NCBI RefSeq assembly: GCF_004121055.1
Contig: NZ_PYAL01000001.1
Location: forward strand, 1,515,910-1,579,909
Source of the DNA: Achromobacter aloeverae
GTDB taxonomy: Bacteria; Pseudomonadota; Gammaproteobacteria; Burkholderiales; Burkholderiaceae_B
Direction of reading: 5' to 3'
Length of the DNA: 64,000 bases
Positions within the stretch are counted from its first letter, which is position 1. Every line of letters starts with the position of its first letter. Of the stretch, positions 17,991-27,120 are shown in pieces. The notes under the pieces were generated by a model, which did no database searches, was not told the DNA's origin, and worked only from the letters and a program-made list of their open reading frames with translations. Position numbers and translations under genes: made by a program.

Positions 17991-18932
17991 TCAGTCCTTG
18001 CCTGGTGCGCGCGCAACGCCATGCCGGCCCGCCAGCGCGTCCGCCTCCTGCAGGATGAAGCGGCGCAGCCAGGCATGAGGCGCATCGGCCTGGTGCCGTT
18101 CATGCCAGAACAGGGAGATCCGCAGGCGCGGCAACGGCAAGGGCGCCGGCAGGACCACCGTCCCGCTCGACGGGGCCAGGGCGCTGGCCATGCTGGCGGG
18201 CAAGGTGGCGACGAGGTCCGTGTCGCGCACCACGAAAGGCACGGCCAGGTAGCTGGACAACACCATGGCGACGCGCCGGCGGCGGCCCTGTTCGGACAGC
18301 GCCGCGTCCAGCTGGATGTTGAAGTAGCCGGAATGGCCGACGGCGTCGATATGCTCATGGTCGAGGAAGGTATCCATGTTCCAGGGGCGCGCCAGCAGGG
18401 GATGGCCAGCCCGCACCAGGCAACAGGCGCTCTCCTCGAACAGGAAACACGCACGCAGGCTGTCGGGCGGGTCCGGGTAATGCCCGATATACAGCTCGAT
18501 GTGGTTCTGGGTCAGCATGTCCAGCCCGCCATGCGGCGTGGGCGGCAGGACACGCAGGCGGATGTTGGGAGCGACGGCGCGCAGCCGGGCGACCAGTCCC
18601 GGCAGGGCGACGAACTGGATGTAGTCGCTGGCGTAGAGGCTGTAGCGCTTGTGGGCGGCGGCCGGGTCGAAGTCCGAACCGGCGAGGGTTTCGCTGCGCC
18701 AGGCCTCCAGGAAGGGCCGGAACTCGCGGTGCAGGTGCATGGCGCGCTCGGTGGGCAGCAGCGAGTTGCCGTGGCGGATCAGGAGCGGATCGCCAAACAG
18801 GTGGCGCAGGCGGCTGAGGGCCGAACTCATGGCGGGCTGGGTAATCCCTAGCTGGGCAGCGGCCTTGGAGACGCTGCGCAGGGAAATCAGCGCATCGAAA
18901 TGCGGCAACAGGTGTAGATCCACGGACTGCAT
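17991..18932 (-). CDS. LysR-family regulator (NodD/LinR-like subgroup)
   Basis: This 313-residue protein has the LysR DNA-binding segment RSVSKAAAQLGITQPAMSSALSRLRHLFGDPLLIR and a NodD-like effector domain (YASDYIQFVALPGLVARLR, DMLTQNHIELYIGHYPDPP). It is divergent from the Bug receptor at 19077 with 144 bp between the starts. It is convergent with hyuB (79 bp between stops), so it most likely controls the receptor and perhaps genes elsewhere. Confidence 0.9.
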   Translation of the reverse strand: MQSVDLHLLPHFDALISLRSVSKAAAQLGITQPAMSSALSRLRHLFGDPLLIRHGNSLLPTERAMHLHREFRPFLEAWRSETLAGSDFDPAAAHKRYSLYASDYIQFVALPGLVARLRAVAPNIRLRVLPPTPHGGLDMLTQNHIELYIGHYPDPPDSLRACFLFEESACCLVRAGHPLLARPWNMDTFLDHEHIDAVGHSGYFNIQLDAALSEQGRRRRVAMVLSSYLAVPFVVRDTDLVATLPASMASALAPSSGTVVLPAPLPLPRLRISLFWHERHQADAPHAWLRRFILQEADALAGRHGVARAPGKD

Positions 18933-19076
18933 CGTGTCTGGTTTATAGGTCTATAAGTCGCACTATGTGGGGCACGCCAGCTGATGTTCGTACCATGTCC
19001 GGGGAGCAGGCATCCGCTCGAACGGATCCGCATCCGGACTGTCTTTTTACTACGACTCGACGAGAAGGATCTCAAT

Positions 19077-20063
19077 ATGAGCACAAGGGGAAAGCTGGCA
19101 ATGGCGCTGGCGTTCTATGCGGCACTCTGTACCGCGCAGGCCGCACCGCAGGAAACGCCCGCGCAATGGCCGGACAAGCCGGTGCATTTCATCGTGCCGT
19201 TCGCCGTCGGCGGCTCCACCGACCTGGTCATGCGGCGCGTCGCCGATGAGCTGGGCAAGGAGACGGGACAGCCGATGATCGTGGAAAACCGCGTCGGCGG
19301 CGGCGGCCTGGTGGGGTCGTCCTGGATCACGCGGCAGAAGCCGGACGGCTATACCCTGATGATAGGCACGATCTCCACCCACGCCATGCATCCCAGCGTG
19401 TTCAAGTCGCTGCCCTACGACATCTTCAAGGACTTCACGCCGATCACGATGATAGGCACCATCCCGGACCTGATCGTGGTCAATCCGCAAGTTCCCGCCA
19501 AGACCTTGCAGGAATTCATCGCGCTGGCGAAAAGCAAGCCCGGCCGCATCACCTATGCGTCCGGCGGCCCGGGCACGTCCAGTCACCTGGGCGCCGAGTA
19601 CTTCGCCGCCGAGGCGGGCATCAAGCTCAACCACATCCCCTACAAGGGCAGCGGGCCGGCGCTGGTCGACGCGCTGGGCGGCCATGTCGACATGATGCTG
19701 GACGTCATCATGACCTCGCTCGAACCCGTCAAGAATGGCCGCATGCGGGCATTGGCGGTGACCTCGCGCACGCGCTCGCCGCTCATGCCGGACGTGCCGA
19801 CGGTCGAGGAGCTGGGCATCAGGGACTTCGAAGCCATCATCTGGTTCGCCATCTACGGTCCCGCCGGCATATCGCCGGCCTTGCAGCAGCGCATCGCCGA
19901 CCGCATCGACCAGGTACTGCAGGGCCAGGACATGAAGACCTTCCTGCTGCAGCAGGGCATCCAGGTCGCCGGCACGGGGCCGGCCCAGCTGTCGGCGCAG
20001 ATGCGCACCGACTACGCCAAGTGGAAGCGCGTGGTGGAGATCTCCGGCTTCGAGCCGCAGTAG
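19077..20063 (+). CDS. Bug-family tripartite transporter substrate receptor
   Basis: This 328-residue periplasmic receptor starts at ATG 19077, after GAGAAGGA. It has a signal peptide (KLAMALAFYAALCTAQAA) and Bug blocks: WPDKPVHFIVPFAVGGSTDL, QPMIVENRVGGGGLVGSSWI, KPDGYTLMIGTISTHAMH, YASGGPGTSSHLGAEYFA, LNHIPYKGSGPALVDALGG and MPDVPTVEELG. No TctAB genes are adjacent. It is divergent from a LysR gene. Confidence 0.93.
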   Translation: MSTRGKLAMALAFYAALCTAQAAPQETPAQWPDKPVHFIVPFAVGGSTDLVMRRVADELGKETGQPMIVENRVGGGGLVGSSWITRQKPDGYTLMIGTISTHAMHPSVFKSLPYDIFKDFTPITMIGTIPDLIVVNPQVPAKTLQEFIALAKSKPGRITYASGGPGTSSHLGAEYFAAEAGIKLNHIPYKGSGPALVDALGGHVDMMLDVIMTSLEPVKNGRMRALAVTSRTRSPLMPDVPTVEELGIRDFEAIIWFAIYGPAGISPALQQRIADRIDQVLQGQDMKTFLLQQGIQVAGTGPAQLSAQMRTDYAKWKRVVEISGFEPQ

Positions 20064-20123
20064 CCGTGGGGCGGGAGAGACCGAGGGCCGGGCCCGCCCC
20101 TCCCCGGCGCCCCGGGGGCGCGA

Positions 20124-22301
20124 TCACCAGGTATAGGTGGCCGTCGCCATCACCGTGCGTTGGGCGCCGTAGTAGCAGAACAAATAGCTGGAGCAATACG
20201 ACACGTAGGTCTTGTTGAACAGGTTGGACGCATTCAGCGCCAGCCGCCAGCGATCGATGTCGTAGTGCACCGCGGCGTCGACCAGCGTATGCGACGGCAC
20301 GACCAGCGTATTGTCCGCGCTGCCATAGCTCTTGCCCACATAACGCACGCCGGCCCCGAAGCCCAGCTTGTCCAGCGGGCCGCCGTGTATCGTGTAGTCG
20401 CCCCACACCGACGCCATCTGCACCGGCTGCGAGACGGGATGATTGCCCTGGTCGCCGTTATTGGACTTCAGCACCGTCTGGTGCAGGTAGGAATACGACG
20501 CCAGCAGGCTGAAGTTGCGCGTCAGTTCCGCATGGCCTTCCACTTCCACCCCGCGCGATCGGACTTCGCCCGACTGTACGCTGTAGTTCGTGTGCGCGGG
20601 ATCGGCGGTCAGCACATTGCTCTGGCGCAGGTCGAACAACGCCAGGGTGACATAGCTGCGCACGTCATTGGGCTGGTACTTGATGCCCACCTCGTACTGC
20701 TTGCCCTCGGTCGGCTTGAAGGCATTGCCCGCGTAGTCCGTGCCGGTCTGCGGCTGGAAGGACGTCGAATAGCTGGCGTACGGCGCGACGCCATTATCAA
20801 ACTTGTAGTTCAGGCCGGCGCGCCAGGTGAAGGCGTGGTCGCGCTGGTCCGTGCGCGACGACGGCAGGCCCGTAATGGCGTTGTCCTGGCGATCGTCCGT
20901 ATGGGCCCAGTCGAAGCGCCCGCCCAGTGTCAGCAGCCAGCGGTCCAGGCGCGCCTGCTCCTGCAGGTAGGTGCCCAGCTGCGTCAGCCGGGTGGTCTGG
21001 TCCAGCGTGACCGGCACCGTCGGCAGGACGCTGAAATCCGGGTTGTAGATATCGATGGGATAGTTGGCGAAATACGCCCCGCCGCGATGGATGTTGCTGC
21101 GCAGGTATTGGTAATCCAGCCCGGCCAGCACCGTGTGGCGCACCGGCCCGGTCGAGAAATCCGCCTGCACCTGGTTGTCCAGCGTGAACTGGCCCATGTG
21201 CTCCTTGTTCACGTTGGCCCACATGTAGGCCGTCCGGTAGTCCGGATTGAGCAGGCTGGACACCGACGTCTGGTAGTAATCGATGTCGTCATGCAGGTAG
21301 CGCAGGTTCTGCCGCACCTTCAGGTGTTCATTGAAGCGATGCTCGAAGAGATAGCCCGCGGAGTATTGATTGCGGGAAAAGTGATCGCGGTCCGGATCGC
21401 CGAGATAATCATGCGGAGAAATCCGGCCATTGGGATTCCAGCGCACGGTGCCGTAGGCGGGCAAGGGATTGAACAGGCCGCCCTGCGGATCGCGCTGGAA
21501 GCTCGTCAACAGCGTCAGGCTGGTGTCCGCGTCGGGACGCCACGTCAAGGCCGGCGCGATGGCCAGGCGCTCCTCGCCAATATGGTCGGTCTGCGTGTTG
21601 GAATCGCGCGCCAGGCCGGTGACGCGGTAAAGCCACTTGCCGTCCTGGTCCAGCGGACCACCGAAGTCGAAACCCAGCTGGCGGCGCTGGTCGTTGCCTA
21701 TGCCTACCGTGATGGAATGCAGCGGATCCTCGGTCGGTCGCTTGGTCACCATGTCCACCACCCCGCCCGGGCTGGCCTGGCCATAGAGCACCGACGCGGG
21801 ACCGCGCAGCACGTCGATGCGTTCGAGGAAGTACGGGTCGATGCGGGGATTGGCGAACCAGGTCGTGCGGTTCAGCTTCATGCCGTCCAGGTAGGAATCC
21901 GCGGCGAAGCCGCGGATGCTTAGCTGGTCGAAGCGCAGGTCGTTGTCCTGGCTGGAGGTGGACGGCACGTAGCGCACGGCCTGGTCCAGCGTCTGGACAT
22001 TCTGGGCGTCCATCTGGGCGCGCGTAATGACCGTCACCGACTGCGGATTGTCGATCAGGGCCGTGTCCGTCTTGCTGCCGGCCCGGGAGCGCGTGGCGAC
22101 ATAGCCGGACACCGGCCCGTCGGCGGTTTCCTCGACGCGCTGTCCGCTGACGTCGATCGTCGGAAATTGGGTATTGATCTCCTGGGTTCCGGTCTGCTGG
22201 GCAGCCTGCTGCGCTTGCGCGCCGACCGTCCAGCCTGCCAGGACCGCCAAGGTCCACGTGGACGCGCGCAAGGCCGGGCGCGCCGCCAGAATCGAAAACA
22301 T
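20124..22301 (-). CDS. TonB-dependent siderophore receptor (FhuA/FoxA-like)
   Basis: This 725-residue outer-membrane receptor starts at ATG 22301, seven bases after an AGGAGAG ribosome-binding site. A signal peptide (WTLAVLAGWTVGAQAQ) is followed by the plug domain: DNPQSVTVITRAQMDAQNVQ, VRYVPSTSSQDNDLRFDQLS, IRGFAADSYLDGMKLNRTT, LRGPASVLYGQASPGGVVDM. The 22-strand barrel ends in a terminal aromatic (TATYTW). A Cys pair sits near the end (SYCSSYLFCYY), typical of ferrichrome-type receptors. The ligand is probably a hydroxamate siderophore, which is inference. A Fur-box-like palindrome lies 43-58 bp upstream and an AraC gene is divergent. Confidence 0.92.
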   Translation of the reverse strand: MFSILAARPALRASTWTLAVLAGWTVGAQAQQAAQQTGTQEINTQFPTIDVSGQRVEETADGPVSGYVATRSRAGSKTDTALIDNPQSVTVITRAQMDAQNVQTLDQAVRYVPSTSSQDNDLRFDQLSIRGFAADSYLDGMKLNRTTWFANPRIDPYFLERIDVLRGPASVLYGQASPGGVVDMVTKRPTEDPLHSITVGIGNDQRRQLGFDFGGPLDQDGKWLYRVTGLARDSNTQTDHIGEERLAIAPALTWRPDADTSLTLLTSFQRDPQGGLFNPLPAYGTVRWNPNGRISPHDYLGDPDRDHFSRNQYSAGYLFEHRFNEHLKVRQNLRYLHDDIDYYQTSVSSLLNPDYRTAYMWANVNKEHMGQFTLDNQVQADFSTGPVRHTVLAGLDYQYLRSNIHRGGAYFANYPIDIYNPDFSVLPTVPVTLDQTTRLTQLGTYLQEQARLDRWLLTLGGRFDWAHTDDRQDNAITGLPSSRTDQRDHAFTWRAGLNYKFDNGVAPYASYSTSFQPQTGTDYAGNAFKPTEGKQYEVGIKYQPNDVRSYVTLALFDLRQSNVLTADPAHTNYSVQSGEVRSRGVEVEGHAELTRNFSLLASYSYLHQTVLKSNNGDQGNHPVSQPVQMASVWGDYTIHGGPLDKLGFGAGVRYVGKSYGSADNTLVVPSHTLVDAAVHYDIDRWRLALNASNLFNKTYVSYCSSYLFCYYGAQRTVMATATYTW

Positions 22302-22343
22302 GAAGCGCTCTCCTCGGAGCATGGGAACCAACTCATAAACAAA

Positions 22344-22359
22344 AATAAGAATTCTTATT
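22344..22359. promoter_or_regulatory. Candidate Fur box between siderophore receptor and AraC gene
   Basis: A perfect 16-bp palindrome AATAAGAATTCTTATT lies in an AT-rich stretch upstream of the receptor start. It is built like the A/T-rich 7-1-7 Fur recognition sequence and is placed where iron repression would be expected. Binding is inferred. Confidence 0.6.
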
Positions 22360-22457
22360 ATTTGAATTGAAAAGCGGCAGGGCTAGTGGTCAAATGTCGA
22401 CGCGAACCGGACAACAATTGGCATGATCACGTACTTTTCAGGACAGGCCACCGCAAA

Positions 22458-23243
22458 ATGGACAATATCTGGCGACAACGCTACGCCGCGGGATATCAAC
22501 GGCAACCCTGGCCCGTCATGGGCTGGGGCAAGCGCTATCGCGGCGGCCAGCGCGAGATCTGGCATAGCCATGAACAAGGCCAGCTGGTCTATCCCAGCGT
22601 GGGCGTGGTGCGGGTGCTGACGCCGGTGGGCGCGTGGACGGTGACGCCCGTCCAGGGCTTGTGGATCGCCTCGGGCGTGGACCATGAACTGCACATGATA
22701 GGCGCCGTGCACCTGCAGACCCTGCGGATAGAACCGGACGCCGCGCCCTGGCTGTGGCAGGAGTGCCGGCTGATCGAGGTGCAGCCCCTGCTGCGCGAAC
22801 TGATGCTGGCGATGACCGCCGAGCCGCTGGAGTATGCCCCCGACAGCAATGCGGCGCTGATCGCGCCGCTGGCGCTGCGCTGCCTGGGGAACGCGCCTAG
22901 GCTGGACCATGGCAGGCTGCCCCTGCCCCGCGACAAGCGCCTGCTGCGCGTTTGCGAAATGCTGATGCAATCACCCGCCAGCGACAGCACGCTGGAGCAA
23001 TTGAGCAGCCAGGTCGGCGCCAGCGCGCGCACCGTGGCACGCCTGTTCCAGGCCGAGACCGGCTTGACCTTCGGACAATGGCGGCGGCAGTTGCGTCTAT
23101 CCGAAGCCGTGTGCCAGCTCTCGCTGGGCACGCCGGTCTCCACCGTCGCGCGCGACCTGGGCTATGCCAATCCCAATGCCTTCACCGCCATGTTCCGCAA
23201 GGCGCTGGGCTCGCCGCCGCAGCGGTACATGCGCGGCCTGTGA
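22458..23243 (+). CDS. AraC-family regulator with cupin N-terminus
   Basis: This 261-residue regulator starts at ATG 22458 (MDNIWRQRYAAG); an upstream ATG at 22386 is less likely because homology begins at 22458. The N-terminal half is a cupin-like sensor (IWHSHEQGQLVYPSVGVVRV..TPVQGLWIASGVDHELHM). The C-terminal half has two helix-turn-helix units: LEQLSSQVGASARTVARLFQ and VSTVARDLGYANPNAFTAMF. It is divergent from the siderophore receptor and may regulate it. Confidence 0.87.
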   Translation: MDNIWRQRYAAGYQRQPWPVMGWGKRYRGGQREIWHSHEQGQLVYPSVGVVRVLTPVGAWTVTPVQGLWIASGVDHELHMIGAVHLQTLRIEPDAAPWLWQECRLIEVQPLLRELMLAMTAEPLEYAPDSNAALIAPLALRCLGNAPRLDHGRLPLPRDKRLLRVCEMLMQSPASDSTLEQLSSQVGASARTVARLFQAETGLTFGQWRRQLRLSEAVCQLSLGTPVSTVARDLGYANPNAFTAMFRKALGSPPQRYMRGL

Positions 23244-23276
23244 AGACGCCTCCCACCGACGGTGTTTACAAGCGGA

Positions 23277-24269
23277 TCAATCGGCACTTCGGCTTGAGCC
23301 AGGGGGAAGACCGGTGACGCGCTTGAACGCGCGACTGAATGCAGCCTGCGAGCTGTAGCCCAGGCGTTCGGCAACCGAGTCTATCGACAGCCTGTCGTAG
23401 GTCAGCCATTGCCTGGCGAGCCGCATCTTCAATTCGGTCGCGTAGCGCAAAGGCGGGGTCCCCACCGTGGCATGGAATCGCTTGGCGAAAACCGAACGCG
23501 AGATATGGCACTCGTCCGCCAGTTCAGCCAATTTCCAATCGCGAGCCGGCTGGCGGTGCAAGGCCAGGATGGCGCGGGCCAGTCGCGGGTCTCGCAGCGC
23601 GCCGGCCATGCCGGAGGCATTGTCGCAGCCGCACTCGATCCAGCCCCGGACGATCATCGTGGCGACCACTTCGGCCAGTCGGGCCAGGATGTCCGCGTAG
23701 CCCACGCGCCTGGAGCAGATTTCTCCTTTCATCGACGAGAGGATAGGAATCAGGCCCGGATAGCGGTCGCTGTCGGCATTCACGCACATGACGTTAGGCA
23801 TCAACTGGCCAAGCGCCCGCATGCCGCCAAGGTCGAATTCCATGCAACCGTAGAAGAAGATCGCGCTCGGCACGGTGCTGGTGCTGGGGCACGTATCCAC
23901 CTCGGTCACGGAATTGCCGATCAGGGTCGTTTCAAGCGCCTCGATATCCTGCGCGTGGGCATCCTCGGTCGATAACCATTGATGCGCCTGTCCATGAGGC
24001 AGGAACACGGCATTGCCGGCGCTCACTTCATGCAAGGTCCCATCGTCGGTGCGCAGCAGGGCCGATCCCACAGCCAGGTAATGAAAATATCCATGGCCCG
24101 CCTTGGCTGCAAAACTCAGCCCAAAACTTGGACCGGTCTGCACGCGCTTGTAGCGCACGCCGCGTAGCCGCATGCCGGTAAGCAATTCGCTGATCAGGTG
24201 CGGCGCAAGCGCATAGGCCGTAGTCATCGCGATGGGATTTTCTATCAAAAATTCAATACGACTCATCAT
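23277..24269 (-). CDS. AraC-family regulator
   Basis: This 330-residue protein starts at ATG 24269, after AGGA. The N-terminal cupin_6-like domain includes GYFHYLAVGSALLRTDDG and NAVFLPHGQAHQW. The C-terminal AraC domain includes WKLAELADECHISRSVFAKR and LSIDSVAERLGYSSQAAFSRAFKRVTG. It is divergent from the MFS gene at 24320 (50 bp), a common arrangement for an exporter and its activator. It converges with the previous AraC gene. Confidence 0.87.
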   Translation of the reverse strand: MMSRIEFLIENPIAMTTAYALAPHLISELLTGMRLRGVRYKRVQTGPSFGLSFAAKAGHGYFHYLAVGSALLRTDDGTLHEVSAGNAVFLPHGQAHQWLSTEDAHAQDIEALETTLIGNSVTEVDTCPSTSTVPSAIFFYGCMEFDLGGMRALGQLMPNVMCVNADSDRYPGLIPILSSMKGEICSRRVGYADILARLAEVVATMIVRGWIECGCDNASGMAGALRDPRLARAILALHRQPARDWKLAELADECHISRSVFAKRFHATVGTPPLRYATELKMRLARQWLTYDRLSIDSVAERLGYSSQAAFSRAFKRVTGLPPGSSRSAD

Positions 24270-24319
24270 AGATCATCCTGCTCCCCACACCTAGACTCGC
24301 ACCCACTGACTGTTTTCGG

Positions 24320-25576
24320 ATGAGTGAAATGCGTAGTTATGTGGACAAATCCCAGCCGGGCGCTTCGATCGGCACGGACGACATCGACCCGGCTTCGGCT
24401 GCCTGGACGGCCGTGTTTTCCTTGGCGATGGGCGTGTTCGGCCTGTTGACCGCGGAGTATCTGCCGGCAAGCCTTCTGACGCCCATGGCCGCGACCTTGC
24501 GCGTCTCGGAAGCCATGGCGGGACAGGCTGTTACGGCCACCGCGGTGGTCGCACTATTCGCAGGCTTGTTCGTACCGGGTCTTACGCGCAGCCTCGATCG
24601 CCGCATCGTGCTGCTGGGCTTTTCAATCTTGATGATCGTGTCCAATCTATTGGTCGCGGCGTCGTCCAGCATGTGGGTATTGTTGCTGATGCGCGTACTG
24701 CTGGGGATCGCATTGGGCGGTTTCTGGAGCATGGCCGCGGCTGTCGCCATGCGCCTGGTACCGGCTGCGCTGCTGCCACGCGCGCTAGCCATCATCTTCA
24801 GCGGCATCGCCGTGGGGACGGTGGTGGCCGTACCGTTGGGCAGCTATCTGGGCGGTCGATTCGGATGGCGCAGCGCCTTTGTCGCCGCCGGGGTCGTGGG
24901 CATGATGACACTGGCATTCCAATGGTTCACCTTGCCGCGTATGGCGCCCCGCCAGCCCGCCCGCCTGGGAACGATCCTGGAAGTTCTCCGGCGCCCCGGC
25001 ATCCCCCTCGGGATGCTCGGCTGCGTGCTGGCGCATACGGGGCATTTTGCCCTCTTCACCTATATCCGGCCATTCCTGGAAAACGCGACGGGTATCGGGA
25101 CGGACGGCCTCGCGCTCATCTTGCTCGGCTTCGGCATCGCAAATTTCTTCGGGACCATGCTGGCCGGCTGGCTCATGCAGCGCAGCCTGCATTTCACCTT
25201 GGCGCTGATGCCCGTCATCGTCGGCGTCGTGGCCCTGGCAATGGCCATTTTTCCCGCGTCCCTGATCGGACAGGCAACGCTGGTCGCGGCCTGGGGTCTC
25301 GCATTCGGCGGCGTGCCGGTCGCATGGTCGAACTGGGTAGCGCGGGCGGTGCCGGATCAAGCCGAAAGCGCGGGCGGGATGGTCGTGGCGTCCGTGCAGT
25401 CATCAATCGCAACCGGCGCCGCGGCGGGCGGAGCGATGTTCAGCCTGAGCAGCATTACCGGCGTCTTCATCGCGGGGGGCTGCCTCATGCTGCTGGCCGG
25501 CCTGTTCATCTCCACGCGCGTCAATGTGCGGCCGCCGCCGCGGGGCGCGGCCACGCAGCCCGCGGTTCATCCTTGA
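24320..25576 (+). CDS. MFS transporter, DHA1 drug/arabinose-efflux type
   Basis: This 418-residue, 12-helix transporter resembles AraJ/YdhP-type DHA1 exporters. Visible blocks are FGLLTAEYLPASLLTPMA, FVPGLTRSLDRRIVLLGF, VLLGIALGGFWSMAAAVAMR and VAVPLGSYLGGRFGWRSAFV. It follows the divergent AraC gene closely. Substrate unknown. The predicted ends are hydrophilic. Confidence 0.86.
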   Translation: MSEMRSYVDKSQPGASIGTDDIDPASAAWTAVFSLAMGVFGLLTAEYLPASLLTPMAATLRVSEAMAGQAVTATAVVALFAGLFVPGLTRSLDRRIVLLGFSILMIVSNLLVAASSSMWVLLLMRVLLGIALGGFWSMAAAVAMRLVPAALLPRALAIIFSGIAVGTVVAVPLGSYLGGRFGWRSAFVAAGVVGMMTLAFQWFTLPRMAPRQPARLGTILEVLRRPGIPLGMLGCVLAHTGHFALFTYIRPFLENATGIGTDGLALILLGFGIANFFGTMLAGWLMQRSLHFTLALMPVIVGVVALAMAIFPASLIGQATLVAAWGLAFGGVPVAWSNWVARAVPDQAESAGGMVVASVQSSIATGAAAGGAMFSLSSITGVFIAGGCLMLLAGLFISTRVNVRPPPRGAATQPAVHP

Positions 25577-25645
25577 CGGCTAGCTCGGGCAAATGACGCA
25601 GGCGAAAGGGCCAAAGGACAAGGACCAAAGGACCAAATAGCTACA

Positions 25646-25674
25646 GTGTCATCTGATGACACGATATATTATCT
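25646..25674. promoter_or_regulatory. Operator copy A, upstream of the MHS transporter
   Basis: A 17-bp perfect palindrome (8-1-8 bases, GTGTCATC-T-GATGACAC, 25646-25662) is followed by an A/T stretch ending ATTATCT. The element 25647-25674 matches 27887-27914 at 24 of 28 positions. A TTGACA at 25676-25681 with a weak -10 (TCAAAT, 25699-25704) lies directly downstream, so the element would overlap or abut the promoter. It is most likely the IclR operator. Confidence 0.65.
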
Positions 25675-25761
25675 GTTGACACTGCACGCGAATCCATTTC
25701 AAATGCGGTCTGGTTCGGAAATACCGAGCGGTGGAACTCGATACCGATAGCAAGGGAAAAA

Positions 25762-27120
25762 ATGAGCAGCCCAAAGTCAGAAAAAGGACGCCTGAAGTCC
25801 TTGCGCGCAGTTGGCGTCGGCAACGCACTCGAATGGTTCGACTGGACGCTTTATGCCACCTTCTCCGCATACCTGGCGCGCAACCTTTTCGACAAGGCCG
25901 ATGCGCGTTCCGCGATGCTGTCGACGCTGGCCGTATTCGCGGTGGGTTTCATTGCACGCCCGCTAGGGGGCCTGATATTCGGAAAACTGGCCGACCGGCT
26001 TGGGCGTCAACGCATGATGCTCATCACGATGTCCCTCCTTGCCGTGAGCAGCCTTGGAATCGCACTGATTCCAACTTATGAGTCGATAGGCCTGGCGGCG
26101 TCCCTGACGCTCATGATCTTTCGGCTACTACAAGGCATCGCGCATGGCGGCGAGACGGGTGTTTCCTACACCTATGTCGCGGAGATCGCCCCAAGCAAGC
26201 ATCGTGGCCTGTGGTCGAGCTCCATCTATCTCGGCGTGATGGGCGGCGTGATCGCCGCCACGCTGGTGGCTGCGGCGCTGACAGCGATACTTGAGCCCGC
26301 CGCAATGAGCGATTACGGATGGCGTATCGGCTTCGCGGTCGGCGGCGTGCTCGGCATTTATGTGCTCTTCATGCGTCGCAACATCGAGGAATCGCATGTC
26401 TTCGCCGAACAGCGCAACCAGACTTCGGCGAATCGAAAATTGTCCCGCCGGGAAGTGTTTCGCATCGCCCGCAATCTTGTCATGCTCAACTGCTGCGCCA
26501 ATGTCACCTACTACGCCTGGGTGACGTTTGCGCCGGCAACCGCGATTGCCAAGGGCATGGACGCGGCCGGGGCGTACCGTGCGAGCCTGCTCGCAATGCT
26601 TTTGTGCGTGCTGTGGCTGCCCATCTGCGGAATCATCTCCGACAGGCTGGGTCGTAAACCCATTATCGTCGCCTGGGGCGTCCTGGTTGTCGTACTCACC
26701 CAACCCATCGCTACCATGGTGACCACGGAGCCGCGTACCCTCTTCTGGGCGCAGGTCATCGGGCTTGCGGCGTGGTCTCTTATCGCCTCGATCTTTCCCG
26801 CGGTGCTGTCGGAGCAAGTGCCCACGCAGGCGCGTGCGCAAGGCGTCGGATTTGTTTCGTCGGTGTCCGTTGCCATCTTCGGCGGAACGGCGCCTTATCT
26901 GAACGCCTATCTTGCCGGAATCGGGCTGGAGCACGTCTATACCTACTACGTGATGGCCCTGGGCGTGGTCACCATCGTCGCGGGACTTCTGATCCGCGAG
27001 ACCGCCGGTGTCGATCTCAGTGAGATCCAGGGTGGCGCCGTCGAAAATGCGTCGACCGCGCTGGCTCCCTCACCCGGTACGCAGCCGAGCACTGACTTCG
27101 GCCGCCGCCGTCTGGAGTAA
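25762..27120 (+). CDS. MHS-family (metabolite:H+ symporter) MFS transporter
   Basis: This 452-residue protein has the MHS signature of alpha-ketoglutarate/proline permease relatives: GNALEWFDWTLYATFSAYLA, FIARPLGGLIFGKLADRLGR, FRLLQGIAHGGETGVSYTYV and SDYGWRIGFAVGGVLGIYV. The loop after helix 2 (GKLADRLGRQR) is canonical. It probably imports an organic acid or amide. The last 51 bases overlap the end of the convergent IclR gene. The start at ATG 25762 follows AAGGGA. Confidence 0.9.
   Translation: MSSPKSEKGRLKSLRAVGVGNALEWFDWTLYATFSAYLARNLFDKADARSAMLSTLAVFAVGFIARPLGGLIFGKLADRLGRQRMMLITMSLLAVSSLGIALIPTYESIGLAASLTLMIFRLLQGIAHGGETGVSYTYVAEIAPSKHRGLWSSSIYLGVMGGVIAATLVAAALTAILEPAAMSDYGWRIGFAVGGVLGIYVLFMRRNIEESHVFAEQRNQTSANRKLSRREVFRIARNLVMLNCCANVTYYAWVTFAPATAIAKGMDAAGAYRASLLAMLLCVLWLPICGIISDRLGRKPIIVAWGVLVVVLTQPIATMVTTEPRTLFWAQVIGLAAWSLIASIFPAVLSEQVPTQARAQGVGFVSSVSVAIFGGTAPYLNAYLAGIGLEHVYTYYVMALGVVTIVAGLLIRETAGVDLSEIQGGAVENASTALAPSPGTQPSTDFGRRRLE

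Noticed and set aside
20160..21923. 587-residue plus-strand ORF opposite the TonB receptor
   Set aside because: Antisense shadow; the receptor frame has a signal peptide, plug motifs and the terminal aromatic residue.
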